DNA of 64,000 nucleotides. Origin: Anaerolineales bacterium. Lineage in GTDB: Bacteria > Chloroflexota > Anaerolineae > 4572-78 > J111. Positions 1-9,230 of this stretch are shown in pieces (the first letter of the stretch is position 1; each line of letters begins with the position of its first letter). Below the pieces are notes generated by a model. The model was not told where the DNA came from. It saw nothing but the letters and a program-made list of their open reading frames with translations, and ran no database searches. The DNA is taken from NCBI GenBank assembly GCA_020634855.1, contig JACKAU010000006.1, forward strand, positions 310,001-374,000, given 5' to 3'. Both the position numbers and the translations under genes were made by a program.

Positions 1-354
1 GTCATCATCCACAACAGGTAACCCGCTGATTTTATAATCCAGCATCATCTTAGAAGCTTCTCTAATTGTGGCATCCTGAACGATGACTCGGGGTTCGGGC
101 GTCATAATCTTTTCCACCGTAAGCCGCGAGATTACGTAGTTAAGCTCCCAGATGCTCAACGATGTCGCACCGGACGGTTCGGCTTCGCGCACATCGCCCA
201 AGGTTACAATACCCACCAGTCGGCCATCTTTGACAACCGGCAGGCGGCGGATGTCATTTTCGGTCATCAACTGATGGGCCTCCGGCAGTGTTACATCGGG
301 AGTGATGGTGATCACATCACGACTCATCCAATCTTTGACATATTCATGTTTCAT
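1..354 (-). CDS. CBS-domain pair protein (3' end outside window)
   Basis: The visible 118 codons start at an ATG with a GAGGAG ribosome-binding site 8 bases upstream and run off the window edge without a stop. The translation contains two CBS motifs: an N-terminal unit with DVTLPEAHQLMTENDIRRLP followed by VVKDGRLVGIVTLGD, and a second unit beginning near residue 80 (EKIMTPEPRVIVQDATIREA) followed by YKISGLPVVDD. CBS pairs usually bind adenine nucleotides and regulate a partner or act alone as energy sensors. It lies 33 bases downstream of livF on the same strand and may be the last gene of the liv operon, although CBS-only proteins are not a standard liv component. Any additional C-terminal domain would lie outside the window. 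Confidence 0.85.
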   Translation of the reverse strand, partial: MKHEYVKDWMSRDVITITPDVTLPEAHQLMTENDIRRLPVVKDGRLVGIVTLGDVREAEPSGATSLSIWELNYVISRLTVEKIMTPEPRVIVQDATIREASKMMLDYKISGLPVVDDD

Positions 355-387
355 AGCGTTTATCTCCTCGCTTCATTAATCGGCTGC

Positions 388-1110
388 TTAGATACCTAGA
401 TAGGCCTTGCGGACATCTTCATTTTTGGCTACCTCTCGTGATGGGCCTTCCAACTCCACTTGGCCCTCGTTGAGCACGTAGGCATAGTCGCTGACGGCCA
501 GCGCCATCTGGACGTTTTGTTCGACCAGCAGCATGGTCAAACCTTCATCTTTGAGACGGCGTAGGATTTCAAATAAATCCAACACCAGAAACGGCGCTAA
601 ACCCAACGAAAGTTCATCGATCATCAACACTTCGGGCTGGGCCATCAAACCACGCGCCACGGCCAGCATTTGCTGCTCGCCGCCGGACATCGTACCCGAT
701 TTTTGATCGCGCCGTTCCTTCAACCGGGGAAACATCTCGAAGACGCGTTCCAGATTTTGCTTGTAGTTTTCTTTGGCACGACCGGTAAACGCCCCCATTT
801 CTAAATTCTCAAAAACGGTCATATCGGTAAAAAGCTGCCGCCCTTCCGGCACCAATACTAACCCTTGAGACGCCTTAGCGTGGGCCGATATCCGGGTTAT
901 ATCACTACCGTTGAAGTTCACCTGCCCTTTCGACGGCTTTAACAAGCCGACCACCGTACGCATTAGCGTGGTTTTACCGACCCCGTTGGCCCCCACCAGC
1001 GACGTGAGTTTTCCCCGCTCCAGGTTGAGCGATACGTCCCACAAAATCTGGACTTCCCCATAGCCGGACGAGACATTTTTCACTTCTAAAACTGCACCAT
1101 TTGTCGTCAT
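388..1110 (-). CDS. livF: Branched-chain amino acid ABC transporter ATP-binding protein LivF
   Basis: Cytoplasmic ATPase of a hydrophobic amino acid (HAAT/Liv) importer. The protein of about 240 residues has a Walker A GANGVGKTT, an LSGGEQQ-like signature (MSGGEQQMLAVARGLM), Walker B VLMIDELSLGLAP and the H-loop replaced by the LivF-typical LLVEQN. This short form with VEQN near the C-terminus separates LivF from LivG. The start chosen here (MTTNGAVLEV) has a GGAG 8 bases upstream that overlaps the livG stop; a start 21 bases further upstream would overlap livG by 11 bases and lacks a good site. Tight spacing with livG, livM and livH indicates one transcript. Confidence 0.93.
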   Translation of the reverse strand: MTTNGAVLEVKNVSSGYGEVQILWDVSLNLERGKLTSLVGANGVGKTTLMRTVVGLLKPSKGQVNFNGSDITRISAHAKASQGLVLVPEGRQLFTDMTVFENLEMGAFTGRAKENYKQNLERVFEMFPRLKERRDQKSGTMSGGEQQMLAVARGLMAQPEVLMIDELSLGLAPFLVLDLFEILRRLKDEGLTMLLVEQNVQMALAVSDYAYVLNEGQVELEGPSREVAKNEDVRKAYLGI

Positions 1111-1120
1111 CGATCTGCTC

Positions 1121-1885
1121 CTATCCCCCACTCATCAACTTTTCGGCCAGGGCCGGATCGCCCAAGTAAGCCTCGATCACCTTGGGATCATTGACAATCT
1201 CGCCGGGCAAGCCTTCGGCAATGAGTTCGCCATGATCCAAGACGATGACCCGGTCGGACACGTTCATTAAGGCGTGCATCACGTGCTCGATAATGAGAAT
1301 GGTAACGCCTTGCTCCCTAATTCTGAGCACCACCTGCACCATTTCGGCGATTTCGGTCGGGTTTAGCCCGGCCAACACCTCGTCCAGCAGCAGTAGGTAG
1401 GGCCGAGCGGCCAGCGCCCGGGCCATTTCGAGCCGCTTCTTCTGGGCCACGTTCAAGCTGGCGGCCAGTTGATCGCGCCGTTCAGCCAGATGGAGAAATT
1501 CCAGCACCTCGAGCGCAATTTCTTCGGCCTGGCTCAGCGACCGCTGCTCGTGGCCGTAGCAAGAGCCGGCCACCACATTTTCCAGAACGGTTAACTCTTG
1601 CAGGGGCCGGACGATCTGATGCGTTCGAGCCAGGCCCAGGCTGACCACATCATACGGCTTCCAGCCGGTCATATCGACTCCTCGGAAGATGATTTGCCCT
1701 CTCGTGACCGGAAATACGCCGTTGATGCAGTTGAACAGCGTGGTTTTACCGGCCCCGTTCGGCCCGATTAGGCCCAGAACCTGCCCTTGCGGCAGATCGA
1801 ACGTCACATCCGACACCGCCGTCAAGCCGCCAAACTCCTTGGTGACATTGCGGAGTTGCAGTAGAACTCCATTGTCCTGACTCAT
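1121..1885 (-). CDS. livG: Branched-chain amino acid ABC transporter ATP-binding protein LivG
   Basis: Second ATPase of the Liv importer, about 254 residues. Visible motifs are Walker A GPNGAGKTTLFNCINGV, the LivG-type signature region LNVAQKKRLEMARALA, Walker B LLLLDEVLAGLNP and the H-loop ILIIEHVMHALM. The signature lacks the canonical LSGGQ (it reads LNVAQKK), which is common among LivG proteins that have L-x-x-G-x-Q/R variants. The start MSQDNGVLL has a GGAGGG site 7 bases upstream, and its ATG overlaps the livM stop as ATGA, a sign of translational coupling. A longer reading starting 42 bases upstream is less likely because it runs further into livM. Confidence 0.92.
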   Translation of the reverse strand: MSQDNGVLLQLRNVTKEFGGLTAVSDVTFDLPQGQVLGLIGPNGAGKTTLFNCINGVFPVTRGQIIFRGVDMTGWKPYDVVSLGLARTHQIVRPLQELTVLENVVAGSCYGHEQRSLSQAEEIALEVLEFLHLAERRDQLAASLNVAQKKRLEMARALAARPYLLLLDEVLAGLNPTEIAEMVQVVLRIREQGVTILIIEHVMHALMNVSDRVIVLDHGELIAEGLPGEIVNDPKVIEAYLGDPALAEKLMSGG

Positions 1886-2922
1886 TCTAGTACCCTCCAT
1901 AATTTTCGATAGCGGCTGCGCAGCCACCCGACAATGCCGGTTGGCACAAACAGGACGATCAGCAGCAGTAGCAGCCCGGCAAAGGCCAACTGCAAATCCT
2001 TGAACAGCGGGCTGGTCAGCAAAAAGCTGCGCAGAGCCTCGTAAGTGGTGGCCCCGACCAGCGGCCCCAGCACCGTACCCTGGCCGCCGAGCATAACCAT
2101 CACAATCAGCTCAATCGAGCGATGCAGCCGGAAGGCCTCTTGCGGCGCGATGCTGCTGTTGCGGAAGAAGAAGATCACCCCCAAAATGCCCGGCACAATG
2201 GCTGACAGAACGTAAGCCCACGTCTTGGCCGAAGGCGTCCGCACCCCCAATACCATCGCGGCATCTTCATCTTCACGGATGGACAGTAAGCCCAGACCAA
2301 ACCGTGAAAATTTGATACCGTAACTCAAAACCACAATGAATAACGTCAGACCAAAGACGGCCCAGTAGGTTAACCACTGCATAGTGGCCGGCCCACCATA
2401 ATCTTTATAAACCAGGAAATTTATTTCCAGGCCGACCGCGCCGCCGAACAGATCAAAGTTATTGATAAACGTGCGAACCGCTTCGTTAACGCCAATGGTT
2501 GCCAGCGCGAAGTAAGCCCCACGTAGATGCAGGATCGCCTTACCCAACAACAACGCCAAGGTTCCCGCTGCCAAACCACCCATCAGCGCCGCCGTCCACA
2601 ACGACCACCCATGGGCAGTGATGAGATACAACCCCACATACCCACCCAAGCCGAAGAAAACAATATGACCAAAACTCACATAGCCGGTATAGCCTAAGAT
2701 AATATTCAGACTGGAGGCGAGCGACACCGCCATCAAAATTAAGAACATGGTTTCCCGCCAACTATTCGAGCCGGTAAAGACCGGTATAAACCCGCCGATC
2801 AAGATCAGCCCTATGGCCAGCCAGAAGGCCGGATATTTCCAGCCGCCCAGCTTGAACGCTGACAGGTCAAACCCGCCGCGGTCTATAGCTTTACCGACCG
2901 GAGCCGGTTTAGAGCTGCTCAT
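1882..2922 (-). CDS. livM: Branched-chain amino acid ABC transporter permease LivM
   Basis: Inner-membrane permease of about 346 residues with roughly ten hydrophobic segments. The region LASSLNIILGYTGYVSFGHI near residue 70 and the later SIREDEDAAMVLGV and ELIVMVMLGGQGTVLGPLVG segments are typical of LivM, the last two being the cytoplasmic coupling region and the conserved GGxGTxxGPxxG loop. An N-terminal hydrophilic stretch of about 30 residues precedes the first membrane segment. The ATG follows the livH stop by one base with an overlapping GGAGGAGGT site. It pairs with LivH to form the translocation path. Confidence 0.94.
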   Translation of the reverse strand: MSSSKPAPVGKAIDRGGFDLSAFKLGGWKYPAFWLAIGLILIGGFIPVFTGSNSWRETMFLILMAVSLASSLNIILGYTGYVSFGHIVFFGLGGYVGLYLITAHGWSLWTAALMGGLAAGTLALLLGKAILHLRGAYFALATIGVNEAVRTFINNFDLFGGAVGLEINFLVYKDYGGPATMQWLTYWAVFGLTLFIVVLSYGIKFSRFGLGLLSIREDEDAAMVLGVRTPSAKTWAYVLSAIVPGILGVIFFFRNSSIAPQEAFRLHRSIELIVMVMLGGQGTVLGPLVGATTYEALRSFLLTSPLFKDLQLAFAGLLLLLIVLFVPTGIVGWLRSRYRKLWRVLE

Positions 2923-2923
2923 C

Positions 2924-3787
2924 TTAGCGACCTCCTCCCATCAGACCTGTCGGGCGCACCATGAGAATGACCACAAATAGGACAAACTCGATAACCGGCA
3001 CCCAACTAACAGGCATAAAAACCGGGGCGATCCCTTCCAAGCCGCCCAGGATCAATCCCCCCAGCAAAGCGCCGGTGGGATTCCCCAGTCCGCCCAAAAC
3101 GACGATCACAAAACTCTTCAGTTCATAGACCCCGCCGGCTAAAATGGTAAAGGAAAAGAAGGTGGCGATTAACCCACCGGCAATCGACGCCAACATCGTA
3201 CCGATGCCAAAACTGAGCGCCAGCGTTTGCGTTGAGGGGATACCCATCAACTCGGCGGCCGCGCGGTTGTTGGATACAGCCCGAATGGCTTTCCCCGGCT
3301 GCGTCCGGTAGAGGAATAGATACAACAAGGCTGCGACCAAAATCGCAATCAGCGCCGCAACCAACCGGGTGCCCAGCAGCGTGACCGGTCCCAGCGAGAT
3401 ACTGCCAATCGAGAAAACCAAATTTCGGGGCGTCGTCGTCAAAATCGCCGTACCGACGCCGATGATCATCATATTGACCGAAAACGTCGACAGCAGCGAT
3501 GATAGGTGCGGCGCGTTCAGTACTCGATGCACCGCGATAAAATAGATACAAACCCCAAATAGCAATCCCAAGATGGCAATGATGACCAAGGCCAGGTAAG
3601 GGTTTAACCCCATCCCCGTCGCCCCGGATATAAAAAACATCGCAAACATACCCAGGGCGATAATCGGACCGTGCGCTAAGTTAATCACATCCATCACCCC
3701 AAAAATCAACGTCAGACCCATAGCCGCCAGCCCGTAAACAAAACCCAGTAACAAGCCATCGGCTAATGAAGCAATTAATTGTTCCAT
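2924..3787 (-). CDS. livH: Branched-chain amino acid ABC transporter permease LivH
   Basis: Permease of 287 residues with about eight membrane segments. The N-terminus MEQLIASLADGLLLGFVYGL followed by AMGLTLIFGVMDVINLAHG is the LivH hallmark, as are the coupling region KAIRAVSNNRAAAELMGI and the distal VIVVLGGLGNPTGALLGGL. It is the first permease gene in the run LivH-LivM-LivG-LivF and lies 182 bases downstream of the binding-protein gene, separated by a stem-loop. Confidence 0.94.
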   Translation of the reverse strand: MEQLIASLADGLLLGFVYGLAAMGLTLIFGVMDVINLAHGPIIALGMFAMFFISGATGMGLNPYLALVIIAILGLLFGVCIYFIAVHRVLNAPHLSSLLSTFSVNMMIIGVGTAILTTTPRNLVFSIGSISLGPVTLLGTRLVAALIAILVAALLYLFLYRTQPGKAIRAVSNNRAAAELMGIPSTQTLALSFGIGTMLASIAGGLIATFFSFTILAGGVYELKSFVIVVLGGLGNPTGALLGGLILGGLEGIAPVFMPVSWVPVIEFVLFVVILMVRPTGLMGGGR

Positions 3788-3931
3788 AAGACCGTACCTC
3801 TGCCCCTTTCGGTGAAAATGATGTACCTTATCAAAACGTGACTATTTAGGCAGGACAAACTTAAATTTGTCCTACGTTTCTCCAGGTCATTGAAAAGATA
3901 CGGGATGATAATCAAAAATATCGGTAGATTA

Positions 3932-3959
3932 GGTGGCAGCCACCGGAGCGACTGCCACC
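3932..3959 (-). promoter_or_regulatory. Stem-loop between the binding-protein gene and livH
   Basis: An 8-bp perfect stem (GGTGGCAG pairing with CTGCCACC) with a 12-base loop lies just after the stop of the binding-protein gene. No T-run follows it on the minus strand, so it is better read as a processing or mRNA-stabilising structure, or a leaky terminator, that would allow more binding protein than membrane components to be made. The functional reading is inference. Confidence 0.45.
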
Positions 3960-3969
3960 CGATAAAACG

Positions 3970-5376
3970 TTAGGGAATTTGAGCTAGCGGATAGATTGGT
4001 TCGGCAGATTGGCCTTCAACCGGCCAGACAACCTGTTTGACCAAGTTTCCATCGGCATCCTTTTGCCATTGGACGTAGACCATCTCATGAGCTTCTTGCA
4101 AGCCGTGCGCTTCAGGCGTGGTATTGAATTGAACATTGCCGTAGAAGGTCATGATGTTCGTGCCATCGAGAGCCGCCCGAACCGCGTCCGGATCGACCGA
4201 GCCGGCCGCTTCGATAGCCTGCTGCAACACCAGACCGGAGGCAAAGCCGCCGGCGGCGTGGTAGCCCGGTTCTTCACCATATTTATCTTGATACGCCGAA
4301 ACAAAATCAGCTACTGTAGGTCCGTACCACTCTACTCCGGCGGCATCAGCAGCTTCTTGCGTGTAATTGGCTTGCGGTTCCCATTGGCTGGGGCCAACTA
4401 CGCCCAACGCCGCGTCGCCCAATTCGGCAAAGTCCAACTCCGGGGGGGCGACCAACAAAGCCAAAAATTCCACAGAGGTTTCCTTCTCGTGTAGCTGCCG
4501 GGCAAAGGTACTGCCGTCATTGAAGTGGCCGCCGCCCATAACGGCATCCGGTTCAGCCGCGGCTATTTTGTTGATAAAAGGGGCAAAATCGGTGGCTTCG
4601 CTGTCATAGCCTTCACTGAGTACAACCTCGTACCCTTTACTTTCAGCATACTCCTGGGCCGCACTGACCACATCGGTGGAGAATTTAGCATTTTCGTAAA
4701 CGAAAGCGATCTTTTTAGCGTCGGGGTTCAGGCTAGCCAACAAGTCAATAGCTCCTGTTAGATAGCGACTGGCGGGGGTGTAAAGCTGATAAACTAAGGT
4801 GAGACCTTTTTTATAGGTGTCATCAGAAGCGGCGCCGGTGGTAATCATGGTGGTGCCGTAGGTTTCGGCAATGACGGCCGCGGCGTCGGTGAGACCGCTA
4901 CTGTAGGGGCTGATCAAGAAGTTGGCGCCATCCTGTTCGACCAGCGTGGTGTAGAGCGATTGAACCCGCTCTTTGGCGCTTTCATCATCATAAGTGACGG
5001 CTTGAAATTTAACGACCGTGCCATCCGCCAAGGTAATGCCATTTTGGTTAATTTGGTCCAGCCACAGTTCCAGACCATGCGTTTGGCCTCGGGAAGGAAC
5101 TTCCTGACTGCCGGTTTTTGAGGCGGTGTAGCCAATGGTGACGACCGTTTCTTCACCGGTCATCGCTTCTTCAGCCGCCGGCTCTTCGGAAGCTACTTCT
5201 GGTTCAGCGGCGGCTTCTTCGGCCGGAGCCGCTTCTTCCTGAGCCGGAGCGGCCGCTTCTTCTTTGGCTTCCTCTTGAGCCGGAGCGGCCGGTGCAGGGG
5301 CAGATCCCCCACATTGCACCGCTGTAAAAATTAATGCCAATAGCATTACAAAAAGAGATAACCTTTTCATTTTCAC
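3970..5376 (-). CDS. Branched-chain amino acid ABC transporter substrate-binding lipoprotein
   Basis: Extracytoplasmic binding protein (periplasmic-binding fold type 1) of the Liv family, 468 residues. Residues 1-22 form a lipoprotein-like signal (positively charged start, hydrophobic core, Cys22), although the residues before Cys (AVQ) are a weak lipobox. Residues about 25-75 are a low-complexity Ala/Glu/Pro linker of the kind seen on many Chloroflexota binding proteins. The binding domain begins near residue 80 (VTIGYTASKTGSQEVPSRGQ) and contains the family segments NFLISPYSSGLTDAAA and YHAAGGFASGLVLQQAIEAA. It has an AGGAGG site upstream and heads the liv operon. The substrate is probably branched-chain or related amino acids, but amides and urea are also carried by this family. 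Confidence 0.92.
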   Translation of the reverse strand: MKMKRLSLFVMLLALIFTAVQCGGSAPAPAAPAQEEAKEEAAAPAQEEAAPAEEAAAEPEVASEEPAAEEAMTGEETVVTIGYTASKTGSQEVPSRGQTHGLELWLDQINQNGITLADGTVVKFQAVTYDDESAKERVQSLYTTLVEQDGANFLISPYSSGLTDAAAVIAETYGTTMITTGAASDDTYKKGLTLVYQLYTPASRYLTGAIDLLASLNPDAKKIAFVYENAKFSTDVVSAAQEYAESKGYEVVLSEGYDSEATDFAPFINKIAAAEPDAVMGGGHFNDGSTFARQLHEKETSVEFLALLVAPPELDFAELGDAALGVVGPSQWEPQANYTQEAADAAGVEWYGPTVADFVSAYQDKYGEEPGYHAAGGFASGLVLQQAIEAAGSVDPDAVRAALDGTNIMTFYGNVQFNTTPEAHGLQEAHEMVYVQWQKDADGNLVKQVVWPVEGQSAEPIYPLAQIP

Positions 5377-5923
5377 CCTCCTGGTGATTTACATCATTGT
5401 AAGTTTAGAGAATTTATTGAACTGGTCACACACTTAAAATACTAAACAAATGTCTGAAGCAATACCTCCTTTCCAACTGCGGTATCTTTTTACAATGAAC
5501 CGAAAAGGGATGTGACGAACGGAATTTGGATGAGTGGGGCACTCTTTCGTCGTAGGGGTTGTGGGCCGGTGATGGCACTTTTGATGAAGAATCTGAATTG
5601 ACAGATAGAGGGTAGAGTAAGGTCTTTGAAACTGAAAGCCTTATTAGGCTCAAATATTTAAATTTTTTATCTTAATTCGATACCGCTCCAATTTTAACGA
5701 GGTTACTTTACATTCTATGTCTTTTGATCAAGTTTGTCATTGGACTAAGGATCTATTTTTGTGAAAAAAGGTACTATTTTTTGTGAAAAAAGGTACTAGT
5801 ACTCACAGTAATTCATCATATTGCCTAATCGAGCAAAATTCTTAAAATTTCATCTGACATCGAACGGCCAAACTGCCGGAATCATTTTCACCTCAAAAAT
5901 CGGGAAAGCTTGGGCTATATAAT
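5377..5923. other. Intergenic region between divergent liv operon and P-type ATPase
   Basis: This AT-rich stretch separates two divergently transcribed units and must hold both promoters; no strong -35/-10 pair could be fixed. The only clear structure is a direct repeat of 21-22 bases at 5756-5776 and 5777-5798, each reading T-run, GTGAAAAAAGGTACTA. No convincing gene was seen. Confidence 0.6.
5756..5798. repeat. Tandem 21/22-bp direct repeat
   Basis: Two head-to-tail copies of TTTTTGTGAAAAAAGGTACTA lie about 125 bases upstream of the P-type ATPase start. The second copy has one additional T. Two adjacent copies spaced about two helical turns apart could be a regulator binding site, which is inference. 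Confidence 0.7.
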
Positions 5924-8482
5924 ATGAAGACTGCCATCAAAACCGAGCTTAGTCCATCCCCACCGGCGCTTCAAGGGTTGACGGAACAGGAAGTTCTGGC
6001 GCGGCGCACACAGGGTTTGGGTAATAACGTTACCATCGGCGCCAGCCGATCCTATTGGGATATTGCCCGGGCCAATTTGTTTACATTGTTTAACAACATC
6101 TTGTTTATCATCGGTGTAGCACTCATTTCTTTGGGACGGGTCAATGATGCGATCACGAGCGTTGGCATCGGCCTGGTCAACGCTTGCATCAGCACAATCC
6201 AGGAGATCAGAGCCAAACGGCAGCTCGATCAAATTGCCCTGGTCGCTCGGCCTGAAGTGACCGTCGTTCGTGAGGGTCAGGAGAAAATCATCGACCCGGC
6301 CGATCTGGTCAAAGGCGACATCATCCGCATCAAATCCGGCGAACAGATGGTGGTCGATGGCGTGCTGCTCGAAGGCGTTGTGGAAATAGATGAGTCGCTC
6401 CTGACCGGCGAACCTGATCTGATTCGCAAACAGGTCGGCGACGAGCTTTTATCAGGCAGTTTTTGTGTCACCGGCTCGGGTTATTACGAAGCCGACAAAG
6501 TGGGAGCCGAGAGTTTTGCCAACCAACTAACCATAACAGCTCGTAACTTTCAGATAGTCCAAACGCCCTTGCAGCGCCAAGTCGATTTTGTAGTGCGGAT
6601 GGTGATGGTGGTGGTCGTCATTATGAGCATCATCATCCTGGTCACAGGGCTGTTCGAGGGACTGTCAACGGTGCGACTGGTCCAGATTGCCGCCGTATTG
6701 AGCGGGCAGGTGCCTTACGGTCTGTTCCTGATGATTGTGGTGGCTTATGCTCTGGGCGCGGCGACTATCGCCAAACAGGGGGCGTTGGTGCAGCAAGTCA
6801 ACGCCATCGAGTCGCTCAGCAACATCGATGTGTTGTGTACGGACAAAACCGGCACGCTGACGGCCAATCGCCTACAATTCAACGCGTTGTACCCACTCAA
6901 CGGTACAGCGGCCAAAACGATTGAAAGTCAACTGGGGGACTTTGTCCGCAGCGCCGGCACAACCAACAAAACCAGCGAGGCAATTATGGCTAGCATCCCT
7001 GGTCAGCAACGAACATCTTCTGACGAAATCCCCTTCGCTTCGGCCCGAAAGTGGAGCGCTGTGGCCTTTGACCAGCCGGAGCGGCGCGGCGTCTATGTGT
7101 TGGGCGCGGTCGAGATGCTGCAAAAGTTTCTACCGCCGGCCGATGCCGCCGGTACGTCAACCCTGTCGCGGCAGGTTCAAACCTGGTCTGATCAGGGACT
7201 GCGGGTGCTGCTGTTTGCCTACAACCCGGAAGTCACTACCTTGCATAACGGTCGAGACGAGCCAAAACTACCGTCGCTCACCCCGCTGGCCGTGGTCAGC
7301 TTGAGTGATGAACTGCGTCCCCAAACCAAAGAGACGATTACCGCCTTCAAGCAGTTGGGGGTGGAGTTAAAGGTTATATCCGGCGACAATCCGCAGACCG
7401 TCGCCGCGTTGGCCAAACAAGTGGGGTTTCCGTCCGATGTTAAGCTGGTTTCCGGCCCGCAGCTAGCCGAGATGTCCCCGGCCGAATTTGATCAGGCCGC
7501 CGCCGAGGCTTCGATCTTTGGCCGGATTTCGCCGGAGCAGAAAGAAAAACTGGTCGATGCCCTGCTGCGCCAAGGCAAACGGGTGGCTATGATGGGCGAT
7601 GGGGTTAATGATGTACTGTCGCTCAAGAAAGCGTCGCTGGGGATTGCGATGGAAAGCGGCAGTAGCGCCACTCGGAACGTGGCCGATATGATTCTATTGA
7701 AGGACTCTTTTGCTGCGCTGCGCCCGGCCTTCTTCGAGGGCCGGCGGATTATCGGCGGGATGTCCAGCGCCCTCTTTCTATTTCTGGCCCGCGTAACCAG
7801 TAGCACATTGATCATCATCGCGGTCACGATGACCGGCATCAGCTTCCCGTTTGATCCGGCGCAAGTGGCGTTGACCACCTTTACCGTCGGCATCCCGGCT
7901 TTTTTTCTGACCCTGTGGGCCAGACCGCAAGTGTTACGGCGCGATATTCTGTCGTTGCTGGCGCGATTTGTCTTCCCGGTCTCGATTCTCAATTTGCTCT
8001 TTGGCGTGTCAATCTATGCTTGGGACTATTTCCGAGCCTACGCGGGCCTAACCCGACCCGACATCCCGGATCGGGCTAAATTTATGTTTGAGTCATATAC
8101 CGGCGTGGCCTTCGGTACAGACGAATTCGGCAACGCCGCAGCGACTATCGCCGCGCAGGGCAGTCTGTCGATCTTCATTTCGTGCACGGCCTTTCTGCTG
8201 ATTTTGTTTTTAGAGCCGCCCCTCCCCTTCTTTTTGGGCTGGCGTCGAAATGTCAGTCCCGACAAGCGCCCCGCCTTTTTAGCTCTGGGTCTCTTTATTT
8301 TGTTTCAGTTCATCTACTTTGAACCGTTGCTGGGGAGCTATTTTGGCATCCTCCACAAACCCGCGGATACTTATTTAGGCATTTTGGGCCTGGTGGTCAT
8401 CTGGTTTTTTCTCATCCGCTTCATTTGGCGCGCCCAGATTTTTGAACGCTTCTTAGGCTTGGATAGGGACGCGCCAGGTTAA
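5924..8482 (+). CDS. HAD-superfamily cation-transporting P-type ATPase
   Basis: Membrane P-type ATPase of 852 residues. The order of motifs is the actuator TGEP at residues 161-164, the phosphorylation site DKTGTLT with Asp307, and the hinge GDGVND at residues 558-563, with membrane pairs before and after and a C-terminal bundle of about six hydrophobic segments. Before DKTGT the M4 segment reads SGQVPYGLFLM instead of the PEGLP of Ca2+/Na+/K+ pumps, so the ion is uncertain; the overall plan is closest to CtpE-like or other unassigned P2-type ATPases. No heavy-metal-binding N-terminal domain or CPC motif is present, which argues against a Cu/Zn/Cd exporter. The start ATG lacks a good ribosome-binding site. 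Its stop codon overlaps the stop of the convergent gene at 8479. Confidence 0.88.
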   Translation: MKTAIKTELSPSPPALQGLTEQEVLARRTQGLGNNVTIGASRSYWDIARANLFTLFNNILFIIGVALISLGRVNDAITSVGIGLVNACISTIQEIRAKRQLDQIALVARPEVTVVREGQEKIIDPADLVKGDIIRIKSGEQMVVDGVLLEGVVEIDESLLTGEPDLIRKQVGDELLSGSFCVTGSGYYEADKVGAESFANQLTITARNFQIVQTPLQRQVDFVVRMVMVVVVIMSIIILVTGLFEGLSTVRLVQIAAVLSGQVPYGLFLMIVVAYALGAATIAKQGALVQQVNAIESLSNIDVLCTDKTGTLTANRLQFNALYPLNGTAAKTIESQLGDFVRSAGTTNKTSEAIMASIPGQQRTSSDEIPFASARKWSAVAFDQPERRGVYVLGAVEMLQKFLPPADAAGTSTLSRQVQTWSDQGLRVLLFAYNPEVTTLHNGRDEPKLPSLTPLAVVSLSDELRPQTKETITAFKQLGVELKVISGDNPQTVAALAKQVGFPSDVKLVSGPQLAEMSPAEFDQAAAEASIFGRISPEQKEKLVDALLRQGKRVAMMGDGVNDVLSLKKASLGIAMESGSSATRNVADMILLKDSFAALRPAFFEGRRIIGGMSSALFLFLARVTSSTLIIIAVTMTGISFPFDPAQVALTTFTVGIPAFFLTLWARPQVLRRDILSLLARFVFPVSILNLLFGVSIYAWDYFRAYAGLTRPDIPDRAKFMFESYTGVAFGTDEFGNAAATIAAQGSLSIFISCTAFLLILFLEPPLPFFLGWRRNVSPDKRPAFLALGLFILFQFIYFEPLLGSYFGILHKPADTYLGILGLVVIWFFLIRFIWRAQIFERFLGLDRDAPG

Positions 8483-9150
8483 TCTCCGTCGGGAATATTC
8501 GACGCTATGGCCGCCAGAAAATCCGCTTCTGATTTAAGATGCTGTTTTAACGCCTCAACCGAGGGCGCGTTGGCCGCTCGATCTAACCAAAACAAATTAA
8601 GCGCAGCGTTAATCGATTCTTCGTGCAGGTGATACGGATCGGTATCTCGTTTGTAGGTCAGATAGGCCACGATGGCCTCGGCTTCCTCACGGGTGAAGAT
8701 GGACAGCCGCCAGCAAGCATAATCGTAAAACGTTGTCGCGCCGTACCGATTGGGATTCACCAAGCTTGATTTGCCGGTTTTACGTACGAAAACGCCGGCC
8801 TGAGTGGGAACATTGATCGCTTGATCGCTAAAACCGTGGGTTAGGGTCAAAAGTGGATCAGCCGTTTGTAGCTCGTCCCGTAAATCGGCGATGAGGTAAG
8901 CGGGCAGAAAAAATCGCAGCCCGGCCTCGGAGAAGAAGCTGAGAGCATCATACTGAGCGTCGAGCAGGGCCGGATCGATCTGCTGCCAATCAGTCCGGCC
9001 CTGAAACGGTTGGATCACATCGTACGGTTCGCAGCCGTCGAAGCTGCCCTGAAGAAAGTTGTCTCCCGGATAGTCGTTGCCGCTAAATGCGTCGTAGATT
9101 TGTTGGATGACTTTCTGTTTGTCGTGTATATCGGACTCTCCTAAAAACAC
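8479..9150 (-). CDS. Uncharacterised protein (possibly DUF6714-like)
   Basis: About 223 residues, soluble, with no signal peptide or membrane segment. It has an N-terminal helix (KVIQQIYDAFSG), a central LSFFSEAGLRFFLPAYLIAD segment and a later FTREEAEAIVAYLTYKRD segment. From memory the FFLPAYL pattern resembles a small family of uncharacterised proteins (DUF6714), but this could not be checked. The GTG start given has no clear upstream site; an AGGAGAG lies inside the first codons, so a slightly later non-ATG start is possible. The 3' end overlaps the stop codon of the convergent P-type ATPase gene by three bases. No function can be assigned. Confidence 0.65.
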   Translation of the reverse strand: MFLGESDIHDKQKVIQQIYDAFSGNDYPGDNFLQGSFDGCEPYDVIQPFQGRTDWQQIDPALLDAQYDALSFFSEAGLRFFLPAYLIADLRDELQTADPLLTLTHGFSDQAINVPTQAGVFVRKTGKSSLVNPNRYGATTFYDYACWRLSIFTREEAEAIVAYLTYKRDTDPYHLHEESINAALNLFWLDRAANAPSVEALKQHLKSEADFLAAIASNIPDGD

Positions 9151-9156
9151 AGGTCT

Positions 9157-9214
9157 GGAGCGTCAAAGTTTACTTTGACCTGATGGTGAATGACAAAGCA
9201 AGTTTTGACGCTCC
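9157..9214. repeat. Double-hairpin intergenic repeat, copy A
   Basis: A 58-bp element bounded by GGAGCGTCAAAG and TTTTGACGCTCC. It contains two inner palindromes, GTCAAAGTTTACTTTGAC and a partial TGACAAAGCAAGTTTTG. The same design occurs at 13636/13814-13855, 35705-35757, 43496-43553 and 57308-57364, so it is a dispersed REP-like family. Confidence 0.85.
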
Positions 9215-9230
9215 TCTATATTTTCATTAT

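Noticed and set aside
5426..5653. 75-residue minus-strand reading frame
   Set aside because: Ser/Lys-rich low-information sequence in an AT-rich regulatory region without a start site.
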